DNA of 64,000 bases from Ignelater luminosus (lineage: Eukaryota > Arthropoda > Insecta > Coleoptera > Elateridae). A program made the translations under genes and the position numbers. Of the stretch, positions 49,222-63,210 are shown piece after piece. How positions within the stretch are numbered: position 1 is the stretch's first letter; the number at the start of each line of letters is the position of its first letter. The stretch covers positions 61,812-125,811 of the forward strand of contig VTPC01002496.1 in the NCBI GenBank assembly GCA_011009095.1, written 5' to 3'. The notes below the pieces were generated by a model, which ran no database searches, was not told where the DNA came from, and saw only the letters and a program-made list of their open reading frames with translations.

Positions 49222-50779
49222 GTAAGTTCATATATACTAATTTATTTTATAATCCCGGTCAAATTAAAATTTAGAATAATGTTTGTAATCCCGGTGGTTG
49301 CTTAGTTGCTGTTTCGCTAAATTGTTTTGTAATAATTAATTCCAACATCGAGCGCGTCCCGAAAGGAGAACGTACAATCTGGAGATGAATCGTATTTTCT
49401 GCTTTTATGAGTTACAATTTGCGAGCTTTAAGCAAGTTTACGCTTTGAAATTTCCCTTCTTATACTGGATTAAGGGAAAGATTCTCGTCTGTAAGTTCAA
49501 TTTCAGCGAGGACTGACCACAGTCGCAATTCCATAACACGGGTCAACGCCTGCTTGAATTTGAAAGTCGACAATATTACGAATAATATACGAAGGGTGTT
49601 TTTCTTCTTTTTTGTGTTCGTGTAGTAGCTAATAATAATTACGTCAGTGCTTGCTTTTGATTTTTTTATTAAACCTCCTAATGTTATTATTTTAAAGAAA
49701 CTGGAGCGGAAATTCTATTGCTGGAATTGTTTACTTCTGATACAATAACGCAGAGAGGGTGGCTGCAATATGCCCTAAATTTATTTCGGTGATTGTATAG
49801 GTGCCCGTCGATAAGATCTTTGCTACGTGAAAACTACCACTATGCACGGATCTCTACTTTTCCGCAGTTGAAAAAGCTCGTTAAGGAAATTCTGCTTTAC
49901 CTAACCAGAATTCGTCCCCTTTTCAAGCCGCCCATGTTTACCTGCGGAACACGCCGTCACATTTCCATAACTAACCAAATCCGTATTAATCCTTTTGCAA
50001 GGTATAAAAGAAATTCCCCAACCAATATTAAAGCCTCTAAAAACGTAAGTTATTTTATTTGCATATTTACCTATCTCCTTGTTTAAATTATTGCACTGCG
50101 GCGAAATTCATTTCATTACGAGGCTTTCCGTTTCTTTAAAAATTCGTTTCTAGATTTCCCTTGTCGCTTTATATTACGGAATTTGTTCTCGAGGATAAAT
50201 GCACGTGTTAAAAACTCCAATTGAAAATACTTTGAATAAAAGCTGCATTTTAGGTAACAATAAAATTTGTCTTCGTCGATAGTGCCCTTTTAAAGTGAAT
50301 TGGTTATAAAAACTTCCATTTCAAACTTTTTTAGGGACCCATTTATACTGTAGGGAGAACCTTAATGCTATCGTGTTGTCCGTCGGAAGTCGTCAAAAAA
50401 GAAAGCAAAAGTGGTAGGTAAATGTCAATCGATATAAGTTCAATCTGTCGAGAACAAAAGTCCTATGTTGTCCCTTAACCCTTAGATATCAGTTGTTTGC
50501 GTATATGGGCAAAATTTATAATTTTATCCAAGTTTTTACGTTAAATTTCGTAAGATTTTCAACCGTGAAAGTTTCGAATGAGTTTTTAAAAATAATCCAA
50601 ATTATTTATTTGAGATAAAAAGACAAAACAATTTCTGATGGTGAAATTATGCTAATAGGGGTTTTTCAACGCAAATGTTTCCTTTGAATATGCATTTTAA
50701 AAAGCTTGGAGGAATATAAAATATTTTTTTTGTGTTCTCAAAACTGCTTCCACTTTTGATCAAATCTTCTATTCAACTT
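49222..50779. other. Intron immediately downstream of the TIA-1/Rox8 exon
   Basis: It begins with GTAAGTTC. A stretch to about 50400 is GC-richer than the rest of the intron, and a 97-codon frame at 49793-50086 starts with TTG without family motifs. The expected next RRM2 exon was not found. Confidence 0.5.
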
Positions 50780-51120
50780 TGTTGCACTCAGGATTCAGCA
50801 TTAACCTCTTGCAGTTCTCCCCATTCGTTTTTCCTGCGGGAATCCTATTGAGGATAGCTTTCTAACTTTTCTGATGTCATTATGCCAATTTGTTATCGAT
50901 CCTCCTTTGTTTTCCTTTTTGCTTATGGTCTTCACTGCGAAATTCTAACATTTTTGTCTTTTGTTATTCAATATTGTACGTGCATAATGTAGCCCGATTC
51001 TAACTGTATTGGTTTTTACCGTATGCCTGCTACTTTAGCCATCTTGTCTTTTTGATAGTAACTTTGCTACGTCTGTGCTTCAAGTCATAACAAAATACGA
51101 TTTCTTTGTTTTATTTCCTG
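50780..51120 (-). pseudogene. Possible LINE C-terminal fragment
   Basis: The complement contains TNWHNDIRKVRKL followed by QEKRMGRTARG. This resembles the extreme C-terminus of RTE-like LINE proteins (TRW.DDIRKVAG..WM..AQDR..WR..GEAY). Stops and frame changes surround it. The match rests on one block of about 30 residues. Confidence 0.35.
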
Positions 51121-51402
51121 GTATTTGATTTTGCTTACCTTACTGTTTACCACAGGTATATCTTTTGATATTTTCTATTTTTGGGCGGTTTATAATTATT
51201 TATAAGTCTTAAAAGCACTAAACTAATCTTATCATACTAACTTTGATTTTAGATGTTTTTTATCTGCAAACTTTGACTATTTAATGTGTTGTCTATTTAA
51301 ACTAAAGTGGAAAAGAAGAACCTTTTATATCTGGTATGCAAGAAGAAAAACACTCAAGTTTATTTTCTCTTCCTCATGTTTATATTTAAAAGCAAATTAG
51401 TT

Positions 51403-51550
51403 CTTATTCTTTTTCTTTTGTATCTTATTCTTTTTCTTTTGTATCTTATTCCTTTTCTTTTGTATCTTATTCTTTTGTATCTTATTCTTTTTCTTTTATA
51501 TATTATTTTTTTCTTTTACATCTTATTTTTTATTTCCTTTTTCTTTTCTG
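51403..51550. repeat. Pyrimidine-rich minisatellite, 21-bp unit
   Basis: The unit TATCTTATTCTTTTTCTTTT plus G is repeated head to tail from 51421, with one 15-bp short unit at 51463-51477 and decaying copies to about 51550. The + strand frame through it encodes only a Leu/Phe/Ile-rich low-complexity peptide and is not a gene. Confidence 0.9.
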
Positions 51551-54500
51551 TGTGTCTCGAAATTCTTAAGTAAGGTTGTTATACTAATCTAAGAACTATG
51601 CGATAGTAAGGCAATAGTCTTAATTTAAAAAAAAAAAAGTACAAGAACTTAGTTTGTCGCATCCTGATATGCATGGCTAGACTATACTAAAATTCTTTTA
51701 TGTGAACTTTTATTTTTTAACATTTTTAGTTTCAATAAACAAAATTAAAAATAAAAATTTCAACGATTTTGAGTCTATTTAACACAAATGGTGTCACCAA
51801 GGATATTTAATTACATTTGGACCAGGGACACCATTTTGTTAAATTCCAACCAAAATGCTTAAGGAGAATAAAAGCATTTTTCTATTGAACCAAAAATGCC
51901 AAAATCTGTTATATAAATGAAAAATGTATGAATACATTTTTTTTCCAATTTTTATTTAACACTTTTATAGGTTTTATCGGCGCCTCTAAAACTTCTTTTT
52001 GTTTGTAGAGTTTGATGTAATCCGTCTTTTAACATATGTATAAAGGTGCAAATACCGAAATCGAACTGAGTTAAAACGGATTTCTTTATTTACTCTGATA
52101 TAGGAAACTTCTTTCTCCTTCCTTGCTGATATCTAAATTTACGAACGGACTTGATTTATAAATTTAATTTTGTATTTTAAGACGATTTGATGAGACTGAT
52201 CAATATTAAATTATAATTAACTAACTAAGTTGTTTGTTTTTCATAGCGATAGTGACTAAAGCGTTCGTTATATTTACAGAGTCAAGCAAGGTTATTTTAG
52301 AGTACATGAATCGTAGAATTATAAAACCTAGAATTTTTAAGACTCTATTGTTTTGTCTATTAAGTTTGCAAACCTTTACAGCTGGTTTGTTAATGCCGAA
52401 GTGTGATTGGCATTTTAATTAGGCTGTGCTTCAAGGCTTTACCACATGTTCAGCTTTTTGCACGTTGTCTATATCGTCAGTAGCTGTTAGACTGTGACGA
52501 TGCGAAGACACGATGCATAGTAGTAGGCTATTGATGTCTTACAAGATAGTTAAATATAAATTTCAATTTAACTCTCTTAAGAAGGTAATGGAGAGCGAAC
52601 CTAATTTGAAGCCACAGACAAACTGAAATCTCCCAATTCAATATTCCTAACCATTTTTATTTCGTGGATATTTACATATAAAATTTAAAATTTATATATT
52701 CAAGTTTAATTTGCACGTTTCTAAGATATGAATTATTATGTCATTGTAAGGAATAGTTCAAAACACAGACTTTAAATCTAATTATGTTTCAATGCAAAAC
52801 CTTTTTATGAAAATTGCCATGCAATCTTCCTGACAAGCCACCACTAATAAACAATTATAGCTGATTTAAGATTTTGATTAGTACTGACACATATTATAGT
52901 GTAATAGAGGTGGAAATAAAATCGAAATAATAGATGTAATATAAAATGAGGAATCCGCAATAGTGCTAGAACAGGTTGAAACTCGTAAGTTATAAGATTG
53001 AGCCATCCATTAAGCTCATTGGTAGTCCATAAAATAGCAATGAGCATGTAATATATAAGTATCAGGAATTATAGATGAGGAAGCTCGTTTGTATGCACCA
53101 TTGTCGGACAAAGCTACGCACCTCTACAAAGGCAACGTAAAATATTCAAAGCTCTCCGAGCACTGCCATAATAAATATCAGTGGAGAAAACAAATAAAAA
53201 TACTCCATTTACTGCCGAATTTTAGGACGGTTGGGGCTTGGGAGGCTCTCGTACGACATTACTGGGTTTCAACACACGTTTCCCATCAAACAGGGCGCCT
53301 AATGAATCAGTAATCGTTATCCCGATAAGTTATTTAAAAACCGAACTGAAGAAAAGTAACTTTCCGCACTTTTAAAACAAAATAACTGAGAAGAAGTAAA
53401 CAAAAGCGAAGGAAACGGTAAACAAAATTATGAGTTTGTGAAAGTATTTATTCGACGTCGTGATGAAATGTAGCGCGAGAGTTTTAACAATCCCTCGAAT
53501 GAACGTGAAGATTAATCTTACTAGCGATTATGGCGAAAACTAGGCAACCAAAGATCGTTAGATTTATGTAGCCGGCGTCAATAATGAGGGATGTCATCAC
53601 TCCAGAATGCCAAGAAAATGCCAAACCCGGATTACCCTCGGCTGCATACTCCTGACAATAGAAGAATTGTTCTCAATCACACAGGCTGTCTAAATCTTTT
53701 CAATCGAATCGAACGCAGTAAAGAACAAATAGGTCCGTTGTTTTATTAAACTTAATGCCGTCTTGACAATATTAAAGCGGGAGACTCTGGAATTCACTCG
53801 GGCAGGTATTTACCAATCACGGAGCTATATACATAGTGGATTAGATTGCCGTAACACGGCAAATCCTGGTTATTGAGGGCTAATAATAGGCTCTAAAACT
53901 GGTTGATTGGTGACCGAAGCGAGACCTTAAATCTCTGCGCTGCTGTCAGTACTCAATACTGATGGTATTATAAATACAATTTGTGTCCGTTAATTTATTT
54001 CTTATTGTGTACTTTGTAAAGGCAGTGAAAAATATAAAGTAACAAACTTTAATATGATTTCCTTATTGATGATTAAAAAAGCGTAAGAAGTGATCGTTCG
54101 CCTTATTGAATTCCTCGTTAAAAGAGACAGATATAAAAATTATTCGGCGTAGTTACAAACTTGGAAATTTATTTACGTTTAATTTTATCATTACCGAGAT
54201 TTAACAGAAAGTGTAGTTCATTATACAGAACATCCAAAGGTTTCACCACAAATAGCTTTTCTAATGCTCGTATTCTCCATGGAAATATAATACTATCAAT
54301 GTTTGAAAACAATTCTGTTTAAAATTTAATAGTTTTGAACAATTCTCACACAAGACTGAATCTTATTAAACGTTCTAAGATAAAGGTTTTTTAATTTCAA
54401 ATTTGGACGTTTTATCCTGGTAAAATTATCAAATTGGAGTTGAATAAATTTATTTGTTGATTGGAAGAACAGTAAAACATTAGATTATGAAGCTGCATGA

Positions 54501-56738
54501 AGCTTTATTATCCACAGTTAACTATTATTTTATAGTTTGAAGTAATCAAAAGCTCAGACTGCTTGGCCGACTGTTGGTTTACATACTAGTAATGATACTG
54601 CAACATTTTACTTATTACTAAATATAGATGATACCAAAATTGAGTTAGTAGTCAAAATATTGGGGCAAATCTTGATGGACCAAAACGTTTAGTACTCAGC
54701 GCACAGAGATCGCAACGCAAGCAAAACTCTTGATAGGTTTCAAGCAATATTTTGGCTATTTATGAATGAATGAATTGAACCTCGATAAAAATTAGAGAAT
54801 CCTTTCCAGATACTTTTGCTCAATCATCAAAATAAAAACATTTTCCGAAAACTATGCTTATGAGAATTCCTGAGCTAGTCACCTAAAATTTTTTCTTACT
54901 AGAAATTGCTTGGAAGGCATCTTACCAAAAACGTGGCAATTAGTTAGAGTCGCTAGTATAAGATATTATCTTCTCTTTTTTCTGAAAACTGGATAAACAG
55001 ATCTAAAAACCTAAAAACTCATTTTCCACAGCAGTAAAATACCAAGGATTGTGGCAAAGAGCATGTTTAGATTGTTCTAGTGAAGCGTAACTCGTAAATA
55101 AAAATAAAGAAAAGAGAAGAACAAGAAATAGTAAAACTAAAAAAGACTTGTGCTCAAGCACAGCTACTAATATTAATTGCGACCTAATCTATTCATAGGT
55201 TTATTGCAGACCTGTCTGTGTTGTACATAAATCATAAAATAATTTGTGTATCATCATCCTACTGAGTAGCCTCATTTAGTGAATTTTGCGTTTAATTAAA
55301 TGGCGAGTCAGTCAAACGAGATTGTTGAGACTTTGTAATGACAGTCTTATCTCAGAAAGATTCCTGAAGCTGATTTCAAAAACCATTCATTAAACATCTG
55401 GCATGATACTGGTTAGAATTACACTTTTGGTAAATTTCTGATTGCTACCTACCCTGTGGGTACATCCCCCAAGCTTGGAAAGTGGCATTCTATCATTTAA
55501 AAGAATCAAAGAAAGTGATTTTTTTCCCAATTGATCGCAGTGCTTCTGTCTTGTAGAACCGTTTTGGACTCTTATCATTCAAGTGTAGACAGTATCTACT
55601 AATTTTAGACGCTTCATCGCAATCGCACGTCACATTTTCGGTAAAGTTTGACACAGAAAACTTCAAGTTTATCAGCCAGCACTTTTTTGTTCTATCTTCA
55701 TCGTTGTGTGGAGGTTGTCTAGCTGCCAGTTTGAAGATCAGGGACTCTGTTAGTCGGATAATGTTGATTGGAAAAACACTTTGACATTTTTCTTAGTTCT
55801 GAATTGGATGCTTTCTACATATTATTTAACAATGCAGCGATTTTTTATTATTTTTGAAGACGTTTCAAGCTGTTATCTACAAAACTTGATTTTTTGGCAC
55901 CGATTCATTTGCTTTCCACCGCGCTTCATATATATCGGGATGCTTGGTCTTGGTCTTTAAAGAAAAAAAGGGACCTGCTCATTATCTTCCAATGAAAGTG
56001 CGCCTGAGGTTTTATAAAACACACCTTACAAAACTCTATGCCGTCTAAATCTAAACCTAAAAAAGAAGAGATTTTGAACACCTCGGAAAGTTGTTCTCCC
56101 AAGCAAATAAAAGAGAACGAACAGGCAATAAACATTAAGCATTAACTACAAACTTTTTTGTATGCTACCGTAGACTATTCTTATCATTGCATTTGCTTAG
56201 TAAGATCTTGCAGAAGATTGATTTATCGTTCTCAACGAATCTGCGAATTTTCTTAAATCTCCTAAGGTAAGGATCTACTAAATTGTTCCACGAAGCAGGA
56301 TTAAGAAATACATAAATAACACTGTTTATCTTAGAGAGATCCTGTATAGTAAGACGTCGTTAATTCTTAAATTTTAGTTTGAGTGATCACAATTATACAG
56401 AGTGTTTCTTTCAGATCAGTTCAGTTAGTAAATTGTTTCAAGATTGAAGCGTTACTTAAGTGTGGGAATTTTGAACACACACATAAGAATGAAATAATTA
56501 TTTAGAGACCTCTGCAATTTTGCAGATGTGTATAATCGATATTTTTGATTCTGAAAAATACGCCACTATAAGAATAATTTAAGGATTTTTGGAATCCAGG
56601 TTCTATCTATCTTTTGCAGGTTAGATGCGATGTTATATTTTTTGTAGAGGATACCAACATCGGGTTAGTTAGGCATAGATTGCTATTTACTTTGAGATAG
56701 ATAACTTAGGATTGAATAATTACAATTTAGAAAAATTC
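51551..56738. other. Noncoding DNA with a GC-richer block at about 53080-53960
   Basis: No exon or element was recognised. The GC-richer block has no long ATG frame. Frames at 52844-53047 and 53089-53313 have no family signature. Confidence 0.4.
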
Positions 56739-56990
56739 TTACGAAACTACTTTCAGTTTATAAAAAATTTTAATTTTTAAGTTTCTTGTAAAAGTTCTAA
56801 TATTGCTGTTTAGTTTCTTATAGTCTACTACTCTTCTAACAAAAATCTTATATAAAAATATTAATATACAAAATAAAAGAAAATTCTTAATATCCATCCA
56901 TTCTAGTGTAATTTTTGTGTATCTATCACTTCCTAATATGATTCTCATTGCTCTATTTTGCAATATTGTTTTAATGGACATTTGTTTAAT
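56739..56990 (-). pseudogene. Non-LTR reverse transcriptase C-terminal fragment
   Basis: The complement reads IKTILQNRAMRIILGSDRYT, then KITLEWMDIKNFLLFCILIF and LYKIF. This matches the block after the RT domain in insect LINEs (LQN.AMR.ILR..R.T....L..L.WL....R......IF.YKI). The frame stays open for about 80 codons, but the later residues are degenerate. No other part of the element was recognised nearby. Confidence 0.65.
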
Positions 56991-59900
56991 TACAACATTC
57001 TGTTGGAAATGATAAAGTAATAGTGAGCTTGTTAACAGCTGCTAGATTTAATATTGATTTGACTTGTTCTTCCTATCTAGGAATAGTGAATAAGAGAAAA
57101 TTACCCAACGCTTTCAAAATAAGTGAAATAATCATATTGAGAAAATTACATAAAGCACATAATGCAAATATTACAACACTTTGTTGAACATTATAAACAC
57201 ATTAGACTCATGCATTTTAAATTTAACGTTTGTCTACTATTACCATCCTAGTATATATCGTATCTATCTTATTATTGTTATAAACAAAAACAAAATAAAC
57301 CTAACCTAAAACACTAATTTATTATTGTAAAGTCTAACAAGTCTAAAGCAAACTATGCAGTTGCTGTAATATAAATGAAATGTCTGGCATCTCTAGCAAC
57401 ACTAGAATGTTATTTCTGAACGTTCTGTAGAATTCTTGTAGTCTGACTGCTTCTTATTTTACTAAATTCTATTACGTTGCAAAATATGAATTTACTGATA
57501 ATTTCATTTATAAGCTGGTCATACATAAGACTCAGTATAATATTCCTCACATTATTATTCCAAATATGCGAAATTTTTTTGGACTTTTGGAGATACTGAG
57601 GTTACATCCTTGGCTAGTTATAAGTTTTTATGCAACGAATATATAAGTTTGATAATTTAAATTCGGAGATTTCCTGTGAATTATGCACTTGTAAACATCG
57701 AAAATACTGGCTTGCAATTGCTTTAAATTTTGTACTCTTATGGGTATGCTACAGGATACGTAAGAAGACTTTTACTGCTAGCTTTTCACAGATTTATTAA
57801 TATATAAAACCGGAACGCCCCCAACACAACGCATAAAGTAACCCGTGTGAACGTTAAACGACTCAAGGGATGCTTCACATCCCATATTACTTTATCACAG
57901 TCGTGAGGCTCTCCATGAACGTAGAAGGACACAGAACTATGATAGAACTATTTCAGTACTGTGCATGTAAGTACCACAAGCTTGAAAAGTATTCACTTTT
58001 AAACCCACTAGTGGTAGACAAAGTAGCCTTTGGTGTAGATGGTACCCATGCAAAATCTTCGTCAGAAGCAGGAATTTCTTATTTATGTTATCATAAAGAA
58101 GAGTGAACGGAGGTTTACGTTCTCCTTAAATAACAGTATTAGAGGCTCAAATAACTGTATAATGTGGCGGTAAGTGAGTTTAATGCAGGGTGTTCCGTCA
58201 TTTTCATAAAGATTTTCATTTAGTGCTTATTTTTGTTTTATGGTTGTTTACATTCTGTCACATAAACCATGAATAATATAGTTGGTATTCGACGACAAAA
58301 TAGGTAAGCCGCTTTTAAGACGTATCCTAAAAGCTCCGTAGCCTTAAGGATTACCATGCCCCTTCATAAACTAATCTACATAAATTATGATAAAGTAGGT
58401 ATTTCTGAATAATCAATACGCCGATGTAACTTCAGGAGGTTTAAGACTCCATCAAATTTGTCGCAAAGGAAAGAAGACGCACGTACTTACACGTCGCATT
58501 ATCGTAAACGAAGTTATACCCTGCCATATTATAAGATGAATGTTTTACTGATCAGACGCATTAATGGCCTCGTACACTCCGAGTAGCTAGCTACCCCCAA
58601 ACTGGCTCTGCTATTAACCCTATATCATCCAGACAAAAAAAAACTGATGACGTTAGTTCGATTATTGGAACATAATAAACTGTAGTGCTCAGCATTCCAT
58701 TGATCTAAAAGAATTTTTGCTTTCGAGCTCTTGTTTGTAAACAAAAACGAATTTTAGTATGGCATCTAAAAACCATCCAGCACAAATACACGCAAACTTA
58801 TATTTGTCCATTCAAGAAATTCGAAAGACATATTTTGCATGTAAATTATAGCGAGGTCTTCTAAAACTATTACGGAGAATACGTCGAAAATGATGTCATA
58901 AATTCTAAAAGAAAATATTTATTGAAAATTTGTGAGTTCACAAAACTATTTTAAGAATTAACACACTTCAAGTGTTGCTTAACTTATTACGAAAAGGAAA
59001 CAAGTTTTTTTAAACCTTTTAGAGAAATCGAAAACTTAATCTGCATTATACAGTGCGATCGCAGAGTTTAAAATAATTTAATTTTCTTGAAACTTATTTG
59101 CTTTTTTTGAAAAACTTCCGGACTCTTAAAATCGTTTAAATTTATCCGCCTCAACAGAATTGTAACTTCATTGGATTTATTCAATTTTATACACTGAACT
59201 TTAGAGTGGTTTAATTAAATGAAAACTACAGTAAATATGTACAAAAGGAAGACGCATCGGTACATATATTAGGTCACCCACACACAATCCTTGACATTAG
59301 AAATTTTCATGTAACTACATTCTGTATAGTTTTCAACAACTGCATTTGGTAAGTGATCTTGAAATGAATCTAAGTACGTTAGTGAATTTTAAATTTTATA
59401 TTTTTTCATTCTTCCGATACCACAGTAATGTATACACAATATATAAAACATCTTACCAAATAGCAATCTTCTACATGTGGTAAGAACATAACGAGTCTGC
59501 AAAAACATTTAATTTTATAACTTAAGCCATTTTGACAAATTAATATTCTGCATCATCAATCGCATCCTGAAAATGCTCTAAAGAAGGATTATGATGAGGA
59601 ATTTGAGAAATTTTTGGTGATTTGATTTTATTGCTCGAGTTCAGTTCTCGGATCATATCCTGTATATGTGTGAGATGTAATGCAATTACTTGGTATTTCA
59701 CCTGACTCTTTAAAAAGGTGTTGTTATAAATAACATAGCTAATACTAATTGAATCAATGCGTAAACAGGCCATTTTTCTTTCTAGAACAAACTACTAACA
59801 TTATGAAATTAGGTTGGTAAGTGTTTTCATTAGCATGTTTAATCTAGGCTGTATTCATTATATATTACTAGATTTTCATTAATTACAAGGGCTGTTAAAA

Positions 59901-62779
59901 ATATAATAAGAAATTGGGTAATTTTTTAAATATTTTTAATATTTCTTGTTTTTTTTTTGATATGATGCATTTCTAAAAAAGTCTTTTTTTATTTATACTA
60001 ACATTCTAAAGCTTTTAATATCATATTTGTGATTGTATTCAGTAGCATGCTTTGCATCTAATTTTGAAAACCTTATGATTAAACTAAATTCTATATAGCA
60101 ATATTTAAACTTTTTCTTTCTAATTTAATAATTTCTAAAATTTATTTTTTTCTATTATACTACTATTTAACTATTTCTTCTTTGTATCTATATGTATTTC
60201 ATATACAGGGTGGACAATTTAAATATCGAAATATCTTACAATTATTTTTGATTCCACAAAAAAATTCTTTGAATAAAAAATGTAGCCTACAAAAGCGACG
60301 TTTTATTGTTGTTGCAAGCAAATTTTTGATTCAAAGCCTGCTATAAAAAAAATTAAAACACATGTAACCTTATTTTAGTCTTTGCAGGTTTATTTATCTT
60401 TTATTACCCCAATTGATTTTCATCTCATCAATATGTTTTCATTCAAATATTCAGTACATTCCAAACCGTTTGACCGAATGTTTCCATCAGCTATTACTGC
60501 ATTATGCAGGATCTCAGACAGCGTGCTTAAGACTTCTAAGAAGTATTCAAAAGATAAATGGGAATGTAATGTTTGATTTGCTAAAGCAAGAAATAAAATA
60601 ATTTTTCTTATACGTTTCCGTTAGAGCTTATACAATTTTATTTGAAAACTACTGTCTTTGAATTGACAATAATAAACAGGAAATAGATCGAGTGAAAATT
60701 CTATGAAGATTGTAGCACACAATGCAGTCTCAAAAAGAAACGAAAAACTGACAAATAAGTTTCTAGTGAGATCGAGTACCTAACAAAACTCTCATCTGTT
60801 CGTACTAGAAGGAAAAGCCCAAGAAAACCAAACCATAAGTAATTCTGTGTTTCGGTCTTCAATTGAAATTGCAGATAACGAACCCATGCCTGTTACACGT
60901 CGCATTACAACCCACCCAACTTTAGGTAGAGCGGCATCCGATTTATACGGGAATCCAGATATAAATATTAATAGCTAGGAATGTTTTTTGTGATCACTTA
61001 TAAACTCAATAATTGCGCCTGCCATTTCATAAAGGCACAAAAAGAACTCCCAGAACTCGTCATCTTCCTCGTCATAAAAAGCACCTTCGCTCTTGGTCAA
61101 ACGCTTTATGAAAATCATTTTTTATTTTTTTTTGTCACGATATCCCACGTTTTTGGACATTTTGGGCATCATCATCCTCCTCTGATAGTCGAATATGTGA
61201 CTGAAAACCTGACTTCAGCGATGGAAAATGTAACTTAGCTCAAAAAGACTCAAATGATGAAAGGAAAAGCAACGTCCTCCCTAAACTTTAGATAATTTTC
61301 TTTTTAGCTCTCCCACACTGCCATCTGCCTGGTAACCACATTTTACAAGAAACCAAGGAATGCTGTGACAGTTCTCTTGTGTTTCAAGTTGCCACAAATG
61401 CATTATCATCTACACCAACAAAACTTTCGACCACCTCAGCCTTAAAATATCAACCAGCAGTCTTAAGTTCTTGAGCCTTAATGCTGTGGATTCTTTCTCA
61501 CTTAAAATGCCTTGATTCCTCTGTTACAAATTAACTATGCCAACAGAAAACCAAATGCCACATTCCAAGCAAGTCGTGGTGAGTCGCAGTGCATTCTTAC
61601 GGTGGCGTATGGTTTGGTGAGTATAGCTCATGACATGCCAAACCTCCTTTTCATTTTTGAAAATAATGTCAGTTGTTTTCATTTTTCAAGCAACTTCTGC
61701 GTACTACACTGCTTACTGTCGTGTGCATTTTCTTCAGACTTACCGAGTCTATACGTATAGTAAAAACGCAAACTGACTTGCGTCATGCAAGAAAATGGCA
61801 AACCAAGTTGTGATGCTCATCTATAATTAGTTTCTCGAGTTCATAAGCCCGCCAAGTCTTAAATCTTTCGCATGAATTGCTTTTGTAACGCAAAGCAATA
61901 GAGACTTTGAAATTACCACGTACTGCCAGCAATGATTGTTTATGAGCAAATACAATTACAATACAAAATCCTTTATAGATGATTATGTTTTTTTGGACTG
62001 AATATATTGAAATTATTTCTATAGGGTACAATATACTAATTAGAATTGAAATTTTTTATTCGAAGAAGGAATTAGACGACTGGAATCAAAATAAACTTGA
62101 ATTATGATATTTATATGGAGTCACTTCTTCAGCGTTGATTGATTTCAATAAAATCTTAAGTTGCATATAAATAAGGTAAATGTTCGTTCTGTAAAAGATT
62201 TAAATAGAAATAGAAATAATAAAGCATAATTTTGTATGCTACGCCTCTGATTTCAAAAGATTTTTCTTATTTAAGAAAATTAAAGAATAAAGTGTGATAC
62301 ATCTTCTTTTAGCGTTTGAATTTTAAAGCTCATTATAAGCTTTGCTATCTAATTATATTCTTAGGTGCATTGGGCACAGCTGCAAGGTAATCATGATCGC
62401 GAAAGCAAACAGCAGGAATTACAATTTTAATGAATAATTTAAAAAACAAAAGTGAAATAACTTGTGGCTTTTAATCTTTTATAATAAAAATTATAATTTC
62501 TTATCGCGCATTATTATATTTATAACACATATTGCCAAATTTTTGTTATTTTTCTTCTTTATTCTAATAAAACAATACATACATAAAAGCATCATTTAGC
62601 TTTGTATTAAGTACTCCTTTTGAAATGTCATACAATTATTCCTAAGACAATCTATTTCATTTAATAACAACAGTGTAAACAGCGTTAGTGTTATTCACAT
62701 CAAATTACACAGCATTTTAAAGGCAAGGCAGTGTTCAGTAAAAGGCAATTAGGCAAATCTTGAAAACGTTAGATTAAAT
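56991..62779. other. AT-rich noncoding DNA, presumed intron
   Basis: CAGGGTG words occur at 58186 and 60206. A 78-codon ATG frame at 57870-58106 is unrecognised and probably chance. No other feature was seen. Confidence 0.4.
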
Positions 62780-63210
62780 TTCACACGTGAGCACGTATCG
62801 TTCAACCGTTCACTAGGTAAATTGCGGGCCATAAATGACGTGTCTCCATTGTTTTGCATCAAGTCTCATAATTGGCATCGGTGGTAGGAATTATAATGCA
62901 AATGAGCTGCAATTACGGCCTCTATATCACGACACCGAACAACTACTGGAGCGAAAGACGCCAATTTTCCGAAAGGTGCGAGACAAAATGGTAGAAATCG
63001 ACTGGTAGATTACGTTGGTTGATTTTTCTATATGTTAAATTTCCACCTCAGCTAATTATAGTTTTAAAGTCGTTTGTAGGGAAAAGAGAAATGAAAGAGA
63101 AAAAGAGGGGGGAAAGAGGGGGAATGAAACATTGCCGTGAACTGAAATTGCGGGGCCTTAAATATATGAATATTCACCACTAGTGCGTTATCTAAGCCTT
63201 ATGCAAATGC
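62780..63210. promoter_or_regulatory. GC-richer block with two POU octamers (candidate enhancer)
   Basis: This stretch is GC-richer than its surroundings. It has ATGCAAAT at 62896-62903 and again at 63201-63208, plus a purine-rich AGAGGGGGGAAAGAGGGGG run near 63103. No frame or RNA fold is evident. Intronic conserved elements often look like this, but conservation cannot be judged from one sequence. Confidence 0.3.

Noticed and set aside
49793..50086. 97-codon + frame close to the Rox8 exon as a possible further exon
   Set aside because: It begins with TTG, lacks RRM motifs (no RNP-1 KGYGFV block) and matches no part of TIA-1.
51307..51573. 88-codon Leu/Phe-rich frame as a membrane protein
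   Set aside because: It is the translation of a 21-bp pyrimidine minisatellite.
55390..56135. Minus-strand frames as remnants of a transposase
   Set aside because: No catalytic or DNA-binding motif was recognised, and the composition is that of chance frames.
57870..58106. 78-codon ATG frame as a gene
   Set aside because: No homologous motif, no splice or promoter context, and a length expected by chance in 64 kb.
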